Below, piece by piece: positions 25,099 through 34,617 of a stretch of DNA of 56,412 nt. The notes under the pieces are model-generated. The model saw nothing but the letters and a program-made list of their open reading frames with translations. It made no database searches and was not told the DNA's origin. This DNA is from CAIZGX01 sp964385405 (GTDB lineage: Bacteria; Bacteroidota; Bacteroidia; Flavobacteriales_D; Sanyastnellaceae): contig CAYLOT010000016.1 in the NCBI GenBank assembly GCA_964385405.1, positions 1-56,412 on the forward strand, in the 5' to 3' direction. The position numbers and the translations under genes were made by a program. Each line of letters opens with the position of its first letter. Within the stretch, counting starts at the first letter, position 1.

Positions 25099-27639
25099 TT
25101 AATAACTCCATTTTTTTGTGTAAGTATTCCAGAAGCTTATTCCGAATTTGAAAGTGTAATTGGCTTTATCGAGATTCGAATCGGATGTAACCAAGAAAGC
25201 ACCTAATCTGAATAATTGTTCTTTGATTCGAATTTGCTTTTGAATTCCAACAAAGATTTCCTGATGAATAAAGTTCTCGCTAGGTATTGCAATGAATGCA
25301 CTTCCAGCAAGTTCATTCAATTTCAATCTATTCAACAACGGTATTTTATTGAAGAACATGCCATTGAAGCTATGCACATAATTCGCTCTGTAATAGGCAT
25401 TGGGTGTAAGGAAAACACGATCGAGTAGTTGGAAAGAGGCATTTGGATCTGAGAAGAAAAATAAATCGGATCCTCTAAAATATTTGTACTCGAGTAGGCG
25501 CAGATTTGCTTTATTTATGAATGATCCCCCTTGAACGGTCCATTCACCGGTTCCAAATCGAGGCAGCTGGTAATCGTCGTGAATCTTCAATTCGATATAA
25601 TCGAAATTCACTTCACTTCCGAACATACCCGGAACTCCTTTTCGGTAATTAAACTTAAACTCGGGATACTTGAATCCTGTGACAACCTTACGATTTTTCT
25701 TGTAATAGTAGGTTTGACCTGGACGCCATTGAATGTTTAAGTTGAATTCCGATTTCGTGTAACGTTGAAATTCAATGGGCTGGTTAACATCTCCGAAAAG
25801 CTGATCTGACCAACCGTCTTGAACCATATTGTTAATAGGTATTTGGTCACAAAATTCATAGGTTAAAGCGGCATATAAACCATTAACAACTTCCATACGT
25901 TGCTCAATACTGAACATCTTCGCTCTCACATAATTACTTCGGCTAAAGACTGAACTGAAAGAAGAGAAAGTGTTTATCATGTCGTAATAATCTCCGAATC
26001 GAACATATGTACGCACGAATTTCTTAGGGTAATAAGTCAATCCAATTCCGCCTTTTCCTCGAACATCTTTATTTGCAAGGCCGTAATCGACAAAACCATC
26101 AACATCCAAAACAAAATCATTGCTCTTGAAGTATTTGCTATAACTGCCTCCGAATTTATGCCGGTACCCTCCAATACCAAAAACATTGGCTTGAGCAATG
26201 AGCGGATTAATATAATAGGCTGTTCCTTTTGCTCTATTTCTCCAGGCAATTCCCGATAAGGTTACGTCCCAAAAAGTAATTTTATTGAAAGCCGAGTCGC
26301 TTTCAGCTTGAATTTTGGGATCGTCGTAACGTTTTTGCAGACTGTCGCATTCGTGTTTGTACTTCAATTCCAATTCACTCAGTGGTATCAATTGTTTCGA
26401 AGCCCAATAAACGCTATCTCGATCAAAGGCATATTCATCGAATTGTAAAACCTCACTGCTCTGCATATTCAAAGGAGCAAATGAGGCAAAATCATAATTT
26501 TGGAAAGTGTAATCTACATGACAAATTCGTTCGGTCTTTCCTTCTTTTACTTTGGCGTAAATAGATTTTCCAGTGCTGATCCATTTGTTCGACTCTTTTT
26601 GAACGAATTCCTCTTTCCATGAAAAATCAGAGAAGAAAGGCATAACTTGATCTTCTAAATTCAATTCAATCCTTCCCAATGCAAAAGTCGTATCTTGAAT
26701 CCAAATGTATCCATTGAACAAGGCTTCCTGCTTGAAAATTGGCATGACAGAAAGTTTGAAGAACTTCTCTCCGAATAGCGTATCAATTCCCACCAAATCG
26801 TAGGAATAAGAAAGAAGAGCGGTTGAAGAAATTGGAGATATAATTTTCTTGTCGGTTAATTGGGGAAGGGTAAGCGCATTCTCTTTTAAATTGAATTCCG
26901 AATAACACGAAGCACTGGTGAGTTCATAAGGATCTTCATAACGGTCGCGATCGTTCACAATAGTCTCTTCCCCGTATTCAAAATTTACACTCACGGAAGC
27001 GTAGTTTTCGTTCCGCTTTGGAGTGAAATCTCTAAAAGCGTCTACTTTCAGCTTCACTTGATTCTGCTGCGAATACAACGTTCCAGTTCCTTCAGTAACA
27101 TGATAAATTGAATTTTCAATGACCGGAGGTTGAATGACTTTGTAAGCAGAGTCTCGCTTCAAATCAATTTTCTCCATGGATGTCCGTCCATAATATTGCG
27201 TAGTAAAATTACTGAGCTGATTTGCATAGAATTCTCTGTTGTCAGCTGCTCCGCGAACCAATCGTTTTACAAAATCTCTGCGATCGGCGTTTACAACGAG
27301 CATGGGCATTTCATTGCTATTCACCTTTAGTATCACATCTACCTGAAGAACTTTCTCTTGTCCAAGTTTAAGTGGTTTTACAACTTTTTCATATCCAATA
27401 AAATTGAAGTTAAGATCGTAAGATCCCGATTTCAAATTAATTTGATATTCGCCGTTTTCGTTGGTGTGTGTGCCTAAGTTTGTTCCAGGGACAAATACTG
27501 CAACGTGATATAGCGGAAGCCCCTGCTCATCTTTAACTGTGCCTTTAACTGTTGTCGCTAATACTGAATTCAAAGAAAATAAGAAGACAGCAACACATGT
27601 CGCTGTCCTAAGAATGAATGGAATTATTTTAGTCTTCAC
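25099..27639 (-). CDS. DUF5686 and carboxypeptidase-regulatory-like domain protein
   Basis: The 846-residue protein has a signal peptide, then a carboxypeptidase-regulatory-like beta sandwich (VKGTVKDEQGLPLYHVAVFV near 32, followed by NENGEYQINLKSGSY). A long DUF5686 region rich in aromatic beta strands ends in FKFGISFWNTYTKKWSY, consistent with an outer-membrane barrel. This architecture is common in Bacteroidota, but its role is unknown. The start is GTG at 27639. It lies 23 bases after the DoxX-thioredoxin gene and before the lipoprotein, so the three may form one operon. Confidence 0.85.
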   Translation of the reverse strand: MKTKIIPFILRTATCVAVFLFSLNSVLATTVKGTVKDEQGLPLYHVAVFVPGTNLGTHTNENGEYQINLKSGSYDLNFNFIGYEKVVKPLKLGQEKVLQVDVILKVNSNEMPMLVVNADRRDFVKRLVRGAADNREFYANQLSNFTTQYYGRTSMEKIDLKRDSAYKVIQPPVIENSIYHVTEGTGTLYSQQNQVKLKVDAFRDFTPKRNENYASVSVNFEYGEETIVNDRDRYEDPYELTSASCYSEFNLKENALTLPQLTDKKIISPISSTALLSYSYDLVGIDTLFGEKFFKLSVMPIFKQEALFNGYIWIQDTTFALGRIELNLEDQVMPFFSDFSWKEEFVQKESNKWISTGKSIYAKVKEGKTERICHVDYTFQNYDFASFAPLNMQSSEVLQFDEYAFDRDSVYWASKQLIPLSELELKYKHECDSLQKRYDDPKIQAESDSAFNKITFWDVTLSGIAWRNRAKGTAYYINPLIAQANVFGIGGYRHKFGGSYSKYFKSNDFVLDVDGFVDYGLANKDVRGKGGIGLTYYPKKFVRTYVRFGDYYDMINTFSSFSSVFSRSNYVRAKMFSIEQRMEVVNGLYAALTYEFCDQIPINNMVQDGWSDQLFGDVNQPIEFQRYTKSEFNLNIQWRPGQTYYYKKNRKVVTGFKYPEFKFNYRKGVPGMFGSEVNFDYIELKIHDDYQLPRFGTGEWTVQGGSFINKANLRLLEYKYFRGSDLFFFSDPNASFQLLDRVFLTPNAYYRANYVHSFNGMFFNKIPLLNRLKLNELAGSAFIAIPSENFIHQEIFVGIQKQIRIKEQLFRLGAFLVTSDSNLDKANYTFKFGISFWNTYTKKWSY

Positions 27640-27662
27640 AATTACTTCGACGAATGAGACGT

Positions 27663-28694
27663 CTATTGGTTACAGACGTTCTTCAGGTCGTCTTTGTTGA
27701 ATTGCTCTCCGAAGTATGATTTCTGAATGTTTCCATTCCATAAATAGAGAACTCCAGGAGTTTCGCCTTGCGGCCCCATTAGGGTAAAGAATTCGCCCAT
27801 ACCCAAAACTTGGTAAGGATACTTCTTTCCCGCAACCTGAAAAAATTCATCGATTTTTTCTACTTCTTCATCCCCGAAATAAATGTAAACTTTCGGGAAA
27901 TTCGGATCTTTTGAAAGTTCAGTAATTGCTTTTGCAGCTTCACGACAATGGTCGCAACCGGGAATGAAGAAGCAAACAATGCGCTTTCCTTCATCAATTT
28001 TTACTTTCAAACCACTGAAGACATTCAATTTAGAAAATTTAGAAACGACAGGGGTAGGACCTGGATTTACAATAACGGCTGGAGTATTTGTTGTTTGTGT
28101 CTTCGCGGTGTCAACCGTTTGACTTGTAGGTGCAGATTCATCTTCCCATGGAATACTTGACGTATCAACTGTTACATTGCTAAGTTCTTTGAATGGAGCG
28201 AACGGAAAAGCCATGAACATGAATAGGGTAGAGAACGACCAAATTAAGAGGAGGAAAGAAAAACGATTTGCACTTTTCTTTTCTTTACTGATGAAGAAAA
28301 GCCAGCCTAAAAATACAAGGGTAACAATATTCTTTATTAATGCCTCAGTTGGGGTCATTTCAATGAACTGTCCAAAACATCCGCAGTTTCCACCTTGTCC
28401 AATTGCAATCTGATAAGACAAATGAATGCAAAATGCTACAAGTAATAGTGCCGTCAACGGAATAACGATTCGCTTGAAAAAATGATTTTGAATGAGTGCA
28501 ATACCCAATCCAAGTTCAATACCTATAATAAGTCTAGCGAAATAGGGAGCAGTGTGCCAGTCGGCGAAACCTAGATCAACCAATTGTTTTTCGAAGGGAG
28601 TTAATGGAAGCATTTTCGTAATGGCCGAAAACACAAATAGTCCGCAAAGCAGAACACGCAATGTCCAAGAAATGTAAAGATTCCGTTTTTCCAT
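27663..28694 (-). CDS. DoxX/MauE-like membrane protein fused to a thioredoxin-like domain
   Basis: The 343-residue protein has an N-terminal ~165-residue membrane domain of the DoxX/MauE type, with four or five hydrophobic helices and GQGGNCGCFGQFIEMTPTEA near 95-114. A linker rich in Thr and Pro follows, then a C-terminal thioredoxin-like domain with CxxC in FIPGCDHCREA (near 246-256) and a later cis-Pro-type segment. This corresponds to the BT_3928-like architecture. It probably moves reducing equivalents across the inner membrane, but the substrate is unknown. A TACTTTTG element lies just upstream. Confidence 0.8.
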   Translation of the reverse strand: MEKRNLYISWTLRVLLCGLFVFSAITKMLPLTPFEKQLVDLGFADWHTAPYFARLIIGIELGLGIALIQNHFFKRIVIPLTALLLVAFCIHLSYQIAIGQGGNCGCFGQFIEMTPTEALIKNIVTLVFLGWLFFISKEKKSANRFSFLLLIWSFSTLFMFMAFPFAPFKELSNVTVDTSSIPWEDESAPTSQTVDTAKTQTTNTPAVIVNPGPTPVVSKFSKLNVFSGLKVKIDEGKRIVCFFIPGCDHCREAAKAITELSKDPNFPKVYIYFGDEEVEKIDEFFQVAGKKYPYQVLGMGEFFTLMGPQGETPGVLYLWNGNIQKSYFGEQFNKDDLKNVCNQ

Positions 28695-28698
28695 GATT

Positions 28699-28706
28699 CA
28701 AAAGTA
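28699..28706 (-). promoter_or_regulatory. -7 box upstream of the DoxX-thioredoxin gene
   Basis: TACTTTTG on the minus strand matches TAnnTTTG, with four bases between it and the ATG at 28694. The transcript would be nearly leaderless. No good -33 TTG is seen. Confidence 0.42.
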
Positions 28707-28812
28707 AGAAGGTTATTGAAAAAATACTGCGCCCGACTTTTCAATAAGTGTGCCGTGTATAACATTTGCTATCGGAAGAATGTTCAAGAATCAAAACGGC
28801 TATTTTCGTTAG

Positions 28813-29886
28813 GTGAAGATTGCAAGGAAAATAGGCTATCAATTACTCGTTCTCTGGGGTGTTGTAACCGTGGTGTTTTTCCTTTTCAATCTAACGGGTT
28901 CCGATCCAGTTCAGAATCTTGTAGGTGAGAACGCCAATCAGGAAGTGGTTACGAACATGCGCAACAAGCTTCGCTTGAACCATTCTTTGGGTATTCGCTA
29001 TTTGGAATACCTCAACAACCTGTCGCCAATTAGTATCAATCGATCAGACAATTTCAGTGAAGCCTTTTATGCCGATTCCATTTCTTATAATGGGTTGTCA
29101 TTTCAAATAAGTGACAGTCGAAGTTTATGGATTAAGTTCCCAAGCCTAGGTAAATCGTTCATTTCAGAGAAATCTGTTTCTTCGATATTTGCAGAATCCT
29201 TTCCTGGAACATTTGTCCTTGCTCTAGGAAGCATACTTCTGAGTCTATTGTTAGGAATTCCTTTGGGTGTTTGGGCGTATCAGAAAAAAGACACTTGGAT
29301 TGACAAGTCGGTGTTGTTCATATCGGCAATTGGAATGGCTGGGCCTTCTTTCTTCGTTGCACTTATCGTTGCCTGGATAGGCGCAGTGTTGCTTCGTGAT
29401 TACACAGGATTGAGCATGACAGGAAGTTGGTATAGCGTTGATGTTTGGCAAGGAAAGTACATTGACTTGAAGAATTTGATTCTTCCCATGATTACTTTAA
29501 TGATTCGTCCGCTTGCCATTATTGTTCAATTAACAAGAAGTAGCATGTTGGATGTGATGTCGCAGGATTTCATCCGAACCGCTCGCGCTAAGGGACTTTC
29601 TGAACGTCGTGTTCTATACAGACATGCATTGCCCAATGCATTGAATCCTGTGGTTACAGCAGTATCTGGATGGTTCGCATCTTTGTTAGCAGGAGCGGTA
29701 TTTGTAGAATTTGTTTTCGGGTGGAAGGGGATAGGTCAAGAACTATTCACGGCTATTGAAAAGCAAGACCAACCCATTGTTATGGGCGGGGTTATTTTAG
29801 TTTCTACCGTTTTTATTGTTGTGAATGTAATAGTGGAATGGGTCTATGGATTGCTCGATCCACGCATTCGCACTTCTTCCAACTAA
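28813..29886 (+). CDS. DppB/OppB-type ABC transporter permease
   Basis: The 357-residue inner-membrane permease has an N-terminal helix (QLLVLWGVVTVVFFLFNLTG), then a periplasmic insert, and a conserved binding-protein-dependent transport region with the EAA-like loop (TARAKGLSERRVLYRHALPNALNPVV near 252). It ends GLLDPRIR as in dipeptide permeases. The periplasmic segment (residues ~60-125) is longer than in E. coli DppB. It starts with GTG. No DppC, ATPase or binding protein is adjacent, so partners must be encoded elsewhere. It converges on the compact GH13 gene with overlapping ends. Confidence 0.88.
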   Translation: MKIARKIGYQLLVLWGVVTVVFFLFNLTGSDPVQNLVGENANQEVVTNMRNKLRLNHSLGIRYLEYLNNLSPISINRSDNFSEAFYADSISYNGLSFQISDSRSLWIKFPSLGKSFISEKSVSSIFAESFPGTFVLALGSILLSLLLGIPLGVWAYQKKDTWIDKSVLFISAIGMAGPSFFVALIVAWIGAVLLRDYTGLSMTGSWYSVDVWQGKYIDLKNLILPMITLMIRPLAIIVQLTRSSMLDVMSQDFIRTARAKGLSERRVLYRHALPNALNPVVTAVSGWFASLLAGAVFVEFVFGWKGIGQELFTAIEKQDQPIVMGGVILVSTVFIVVNVIVEWVYGLLDPRIRTSSN

Positions 29887-30740
29887 AGAAAAAAATCGTA
29901 TTTGAAGTCAAATCCTTTTTCGCTTCCCATAGGAAACAGAAAAGCGTCAGCTTTTTGAATCAACTCTTGTTGTATAGATCCCACCTCTTCGCCATAAACT
30001 TCCAAAAGACTTCCTTTATTCCTAAGTAAATCATGACTTCCTAGACTAGCGATTTTGATTATCTCACTTGAAAATTCAATTTTTGGTATGCCCAATGGAA
30101 TAGAAGTGTGGGTGAAAGGGAGAGATGATCTATCTATTTGAAGGGTGTCACTCCAGAGAATCACATCCGAATTCTTCTCAATTAATCCATTCAACCACAT
30201 TCCAAAATTTCGATCTGAAATGAATGATGTCGCATCGAAACGAAATCCATCTATTCCCAATTCCATGAAATGCAACAAGGCATTGAGTGATCTGTATGAA
30301 TACCATATATCATGGTGATTGATTTGATAGACATCATTCCAATCTGTACCAATCGGATTATAAATTCTCTTGTTTTGATCGCGATCGAGAAAGTCCAAAT
30401 CCCCAGCCGATAAATGATTTTTTGAAGCATGATTCAAAACAACATCTAGGATAACCTTTAGGTTTAATTCGTGGGCAGCCTGTGTGAATAATTTTAATCC
30501 TTGAAAGCCACCTAATTCCTCTCGAACATCGAAATGGTCTATGATACAATACGGCGATTTACTTGATTTAATATCAGTTGGATTGATCGGAAGAATATAC
30601 AATGCATCTATCCCAAAATCTGAAAGACCGTTTAACTGACCAATAGCAGCATCAAAGGTGCCTTCTGGCGTAAAATGAGGTATGGATATTTCGTAGATTC
30701 GCTTCACAATTGCGAAAGTATTAATACTCCGCTGATTCAT
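29883..30740 (-). CDS. Compact GH13 (alpha-amylase family)-like protein
   Basis: The 285-residue protein is a short (beta/alpha)8-barrel-like GH13 homologue. It has IYEISIPHF (15-23), region I DVVLNH (99-104), region II GIDGFRFD with nucleophile Asp169 and region IV GSHD (235-237). In the place of the region III acid/base Glu it reads ILWSDT (Asp198). Domain B is minimal and the C-terminal domain is absent. ATG 30740 shares two bases with the start codon of the divergent dioxygenase; a GTG at 30707 is an alternative. Activity is uncertain. The gene is 12 kb away from the glucan locus. Confidence 0.72.
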   Translation of the reverse strand: MNQRSINTFAIVKRIYEISIPHFTPEGTFDAAIGQLNGLSDFGIDALYILPINPTDIKSSKSPYCIIDHFDVREELGGFQGLKLFTQAAHELNLKVILDVVLNHASKNHLSAGDLDFLDRDQNKRIYNPIGTDWNDVYQINHHDIWYSYRSLNALLHFMELGIDGFRFDATSFISDRNFGMWLNGLIEKNSDVILWSDTLQIDRSSLPFTHTSIPLGIPKIEFSSEIIKIASLGSHDLLRNKGSLLEVYGEEVGSIQQELIQKADAFLFPMGSEKGFDFKYDFFL

Positions 30741-31608
30741 GAACAGAAATAAATTTTTAAAGGCAATGGGTATATTATCTGTCGGGACTGTTCTTCCATT
30801 GGGCGCTTTGGAGGTATTAAGCAACGGAAAAACAACTCCGAAATTTCCTGTTTTCTTTTTTGGACATGGTTCACCCATGAATGCAATTGAGCAAAATAAA
30901 TATGTGGAAGGGTGGAGAAAGTCGATTCAGCATCTCGACACACCGCAAGCAATTCTTTGTGTTTCGGCGCATTGGTTAACCAAGGGAACAAAAGTCACCG
31001 CTATGGAAATGCCAAGAACCATTCACGATTTTGGAGGTTTTCCTGATGAATTGTTTGCTGTTGAATATCCAGCTAAAGGAGATTCAGCGCTTGCAGAGCA
31101 CATTGCCGAGCATTTAGATTTAGGCGAAGAAGGATTGGATATGGAATGGGGCTTGGATCATGGGACATGGAGTGTTTTGAAACAGATTTTCCCAATGGCA
31201 AACATTCCTGTTTTGCAGTTGAGCATTGATTACACATTATCGCATGCGCAGCATTTAGAGTTAGGAGCAAAGCTGGAAGCCTTGCGAGAAAGAGGAGTTT
31301 TAATTGTTGGATCGGGCAATTTGGTTCACAACCTAAGAGCCATCGATTGGAATAATTTAGAGTCTGGATATGATTGGGCTATTGAAGCGCAAGAAAATAT
31401 CTCGAAAGAATTGAAGATGAAGAATTTCGAATTCTTTAAAAATATTGAGCAAAGGGGAGCGGCTTATAAAAACGCTATACCAACTCCTGACCATTATTGG
31501 CCAGCTCTGTATTCTTTAGCAGCAATGGGTATGGATGATGTTTCTTTTTTTAACGAATATTACGCCATGGGAAGTTTAAGTATGCATTCATTTAAAAGTG
31601 CAAGTTGA
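30739..31608 (+). CDS. ygiD: Class III extradiol dioxygenase, DODA/YgiD family
   Basis: The 289-residue protein belongs to the LigB-like family of 4,5-DOPA dioxygenase homologues that use a mononuclear metal. Motifs are FFFGHGSPM (near 40), CVSAHW (near 73), HDFGGFP (near 95), LDHGTWSVL (near 141) and VGSGNLVHNLR (near 192). About 30 N-terminal residues (MNRNKFLKAMGILSVG) look like a hydrophobic export signal, unusual for the E. coli enzyme. The physiological substrate is unknown. The start codon overlaps that of the divergent GH13-like gene, and the HlyD gene follows after one base. Confidence 0.85.
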   Translation: MNRNKFLKAMGILSVGTVLPLGALEVLSNGKTTPKFPVFFFGHGSPMNAIEQNKYVEGWRKSIQHLDTPQAILCVSAHWLTKGTKVTAMEMPRTIHDFGGFPDELFAVEYPAKGDSALAEHIAEHLDLGEEGLDMEWGLDHGTWSVLKQIFPMANIPVLQLSIDYTLSHAQHLELGAKLEALRERGVLIVGSGNLVHNLRAIDWNNLESGYDWAIEAQENISKELKMKNFEFFKNIEQRGAAYKNAIPTPDHYWPALYSLAAMGMDDVSFFNEYYAMGSLSMHSFKSAS

Positions 31609-31609
31609 A

Positions 31610-32716
31610 ATGAAAAATATTACGCTAGTTAGTTTCACCAAACTACTTGTCTTTTCACTCGCATTTGTTGCTTGTGGTGGAAACAAGCAGGAGGTTCAAC
31701 CAGTTCGAAAGAACATTACGGAAACTGTTTTTGCTTCTGGAAGCATTGAAGCAATTGACAAATACAATTTGTCGGCACAGACAGAAGGGTATCTTCTGGA
31801 TCTTTTCGTTCAAGATGGCGACAGCGTTTCAATCGGACAACTTTTAGCGCGAATAGATAATTCTTCAACTGAGGCGCAGGCAGCTTCAACACAACAACAA
31901 CTTGCTTTAGCCGAGCAAAATGTTTCATCAAATGGACCTGCCTTGAAAGAGTTAGAGAACAACATTGCTTTTGCAGAAAAGAAGTTGGCTCAAGATAAAT
32001 TGGTTTTTGAGAGGTATTCAAGGCTCATCGTTTCTGATGCCGCCAGCCAAATGGAATTCGAGAACAGTAAATTGAACTACGAAAATTCTATTGCGAATTT
32101 GAATGCCTTGAAAGAGCGATACAAAAATGTGAAGCAACAAGCGGAAATGAGCAAATTGGCACTTCAGGCAAGTGCAAAAACTCAGCAGAATGCTGCGCAA
32201 TTCAATGAGCTAAGAGCACTGGAAAACGGAAAAGTGGCTAAAATTCTGAAGAAAAAGGGTGATTTTATTCGAAAGGGAGATGCTATTGCGCAAATGGCAA
32301 ATATGAACACTTTGGTTGCTAAATTGAATTTGGATGAAAACAGTATTGAGAAAATTAAAGTGGGGCAGACCGTTCACATTCGTTTAAACACCTCGAAAAA
32401 TCAAGTGATTGAAGGAACCGTTTTACGCATTTATCCGTTATTCGACGAAGCCAGTCAGTCTTATTTGGTGGATGTGCAATTCAATTCACCGTTAAATTTC
32501 AATGTTTTAGGAACAAGACTTGAAGCGAATATTGATATTTCAACCAAGGAGAATGTCTTGCTAATCCCCAGAAGCTATATGAGTTTTTCTGAAACGGTCT
32601 CGGTGAAAGGAGAGAAAGAACCTCGAAAAGTGAAGGTTGGAATTCGAAGCACGGAATATGTGGAAATTTTAGAAGGGCTAACCGAGAATGATGTGCTTGA
32701 GCCGATAAAGAAATAA
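31610..32716 (+). CDS. HlyD/MacA-like periplasmic adaptor lipoprotein
   Basis: The 368-residue protein has a lipobox-type signal (LAFVACGG, Cys about 21), a split biotinyl-lipoyl-like domain (YLLDLFVQDGDSVSIGQLLARI near 60), a long helical hairpin rich in Gln, Ala, Glu and Asn (about 90-205), the second lipoyl half (KGDFIRKGDAIAQ) and beta-barrel domains. This is the membrane-fusion adaptor of an ABC or RND exporter. The gene starts one base after the dioxygenase and its stop overlaps the FtsX-type permease start (TAATG), so it belongs with that ABC transporter. Confidence 0.88.
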   Translation: MKNITLVSFTKLLVFSLAFVACGGNKQEVQPVRKNITETVFASGSIEAIDKYNLSAQTEGYLLDLFVQDGDSVSIGQLLARIDNSSTEAQAASTQQQLALAEQNVSSNGPALKELENNIAFAEKKLAQDKLVFERYSRLIVSDAASQMEFENSKLNYENSIANLNALKERYKNVKQQAEMSKLALQASAKTQQNAAQFNELRALENGKVAKILKKKGDFIRKGDAIAQMANMNTLVAKLNLDENSIEKIKVGQTVHIRLNTSKNQVIEGTVLRIYPLFDEASQSYLVDVQFNSPLNFNVLGTRLEANIDISTKENVLLIPRSYMSFSETVSVKGEKEPRKVKVGIRSTEYVEILEGLTENDVLEPIKK

Positions 32717-33945
32717 TGGCAAATTCGATCAATAGAAAAATAGCTACAACGTATTTCATTTCTGGAAGGAAAATGACTACGGTTGCTATTGTTGGGGTTC
32801 TGCTGGGCATTTCAATTTTCATTTTTATGAATTCGTTGAGCGCCGGCTTCGATCGTCAGTCAAGTGAATCGTTCTTCAAGACCACGGCGCACATACGGAT
32901 TTACAAAGACGACATACTGAGTGCGCCACTTCAAGACAACACTGAGAACTCCGTATTGATTGTTAATCCGAAGGTTGTGCCTACGAAAAACACTATAGAA
33001 AATCCGGAAGAAGTTCTTGCATTGGTTCGTCAAAATGAGAATGTAGTCGTGGCCTTTCCGCAAGTGAATTCTCCGGTATTCTACAACAATGGTAAATCGC
33101 AAATCACTGGAACAACCATAGGTTTTCCTCCTTCATTAGGAAATCAGATGTACCGAATTGAATCTTTCATGGTTCAGGGGAGTATTCAGAATCTAGAAAT
33201 GAACCGGAATGGGATATTAATTGGAAGTGGCATTGCTGATAAAATGAATCTCAATACAGGAGATAACATAAGCCTAACTTCCTCTCGCGGAGTAACCCTG
33301 AGTTTAACAGTGGTGGGGATATTTCAAACTAAAAATTCTCGAGAGGATAAAACGAAGTCCTATGTGAATTTGGCTGTTGCTCAGCAATTGTTGAAGGAGG
33401 GAAACACGTACATCACAGATATTAACGTGAACGTAAAAGACCCTAATCAAGCTCCGGAGATTGCGAAGGATCTTTCGGAATTAACACAATACAAAGCTGA
33501 AGATTGGAAAGCCGCCAATGAAGCATACATGGCTGCTTCGCGTATGCGTAAGATTGTCATCACTTTCATTTCGTTCACGCTTTTAATAGTATCCTGCTTC
33601 GGGATATACAATATCTTGAACATGACAGTCTCTCAGAAAATAAATGACATAGCCATATTGAAGGCCATTGGTTTCAACGGGAAAGATGTGGTTCGAATAT
33701 TTGTGTTTCAGGCACTAACAATAGGAATGATAGGAGTGGTGCTAGGAGTTGGATTTGCTATCATTTTGGTGAATGCTTTGTCGAAAGTGTACATTGGTGG
33801 AGATATTGGATTTTTCCCGATTGGATTTGAACCCTTTGTGTTTTTAAAAGGAATAACAGTAGGATTTGTGGTCACTTTTTTTGCGGGGTATGTACCTGCA
33901 AGGAAGGCTGCCAAGGTAGATCCGGTAAGCATATTCAGGAAATAA
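32716..33945 (+). CDS. FtsX/LolC/MacB-type ABC transporter permease
   Basis: The 409-residue protein has one N-terminal helix (TTVAIVGVLLGISIFIFMN), a large periplasmic MacB-like domain, and three C-terminal helices: ITFISFTLLIVSCFGIYNIL (near 278), then GMIGVVLGVGFAIILVNAL, then ITVGFVVTFFAGYVPARKAAKVDP. This is the FtsX-domain permease of mechanotransmission-type exporters. The gene overlaps the adaptor stop and the ATPase start by one base each. The system could extract lipoproteins or export a small molecule or peptide; the sequence does not decide. Confidence 0.9.
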   Translation: MANSINRKIATTYFISGRKMTTVAIVGVLLGISIFIFMNSLSAGFDRQSSESFFKTTAHIRIYKDDILSAPLQDNTENSVLIVNPKVVPTKNTIENPEEVLALVRQNENVVVAFPQVNSPVFYNNGKSQITGTTIGFPPSLGNQMYRIESFMVQGSIQNLEMNRNGILIGSGIADKMNLNTGDNISLTSSRGVTLSLTVVGIFQTKNSREDKTKSYVNLAVAQQLLKEGNTYITDINVNVKDPNQAPEIAKDLSELTQYKAEDWKAANEAYMAASRMRKIVITFISFTLLIVSCFGIYNILNMTVSQKINDIAILKAIGFNGKDVVRIFVFQALTIGMIGVVLGVGFAIILVNALSKVYIGGDIGFFPIGFEPFVFLKGITVGFVVTFFAGYVPARKAAKVDPVSIFRK

Positions 33946-34610
33946 TGGTACTTGAAGTTCGAAATATCGAGAAATACTTTCATGATCCGGTAGACTTTAA
34001 AGTTCTGGATGGAATTTCCTTTCAAGTTGAAAAGGGGGAGTTCCTGACTCTCGTCGGAAAATCGGGGTGTGGGAAATCGACCTTGCTCTATGTTTTGTCT
34101 ACCATGGATACAGATTATTCTGGAGAATTGATTATCGATGGTCAAAATGTAAGCGGATTGAAACAAGATCAGTTGGCTGCCATTCGAAACGAGAAAATAG
34201 GATTCATTTTTCAGTTTCACTATTTGCTTTCAGATTTCACATGTTTGAATAACATTATGATTCCAGCCTTGAAGTTGGGGAAATGGGACAAGGATGAAAT
34301 CGAGCATCGAGCGATGGAAAAATTAAGCATGTTGGGATTAGCTGACCAGGCGCTTAAGCCAGCTTCAAAGTTATCTGGCGGGCAGCAACAACGGATTGCA
34401 ATTGCACGAGCTTTGATAAATGAACCTTTGATTATTATGGGAGATGAGCCGACTGGAAATTTGGACAGCAGAAATACCCAGATTGTATTTGAAATTCTTC
34501 AAGAATTGGCCCATGAAAAAGGTCAAACGATAATTGCGGTAACGCACGACAATGACTTTGCGCGGGCGAGTGATCGGACCATTACGATGTCGGACGGAAG
34601 AATGGTTTAA
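33945..34610 (+). CDS. LolD/MacB-type ABC transporter ATP-binding protein
   Basis: The 221-residue ATPase has Walker A GKSGCGKST (near 38-46), Q-loop FIFQFHYLLSDF (near 87), signature LSGGQQQRIAIARAL (near 144), Walker B LIIMGDEPTGNLDS (near 163) and the H-loop AVTHDND. These are the hallmarks of the LolD/MacB family. With the adaptor and FtsX-type permease it completes a tripartite exporter with a one-base-overlap operon. A small secreted-protein gene follows seven bases later. Confidence 0.93.
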   Translation: MVLEVRNIEKYFHDPVDFKVLDGISFQVEKGEFLTLVGKSGCGKSTLLYVLSTMDTDYSGELIIDGQNVSGLKQDQLAAIRNEKIGFIFQFHYLLSDFTCLNNIMIPALKLGKWDKDEIEHRAMEKLSMLGLADQALKPASKLSGGQQQRIAIARALINEPLIIMGDEPTGNLDSRNTQIVFEILQELAHEKGQTIIAVTHDNDFARASDRTITMSDGRMV

Positions 34611-34617
34611 TTCTTGA

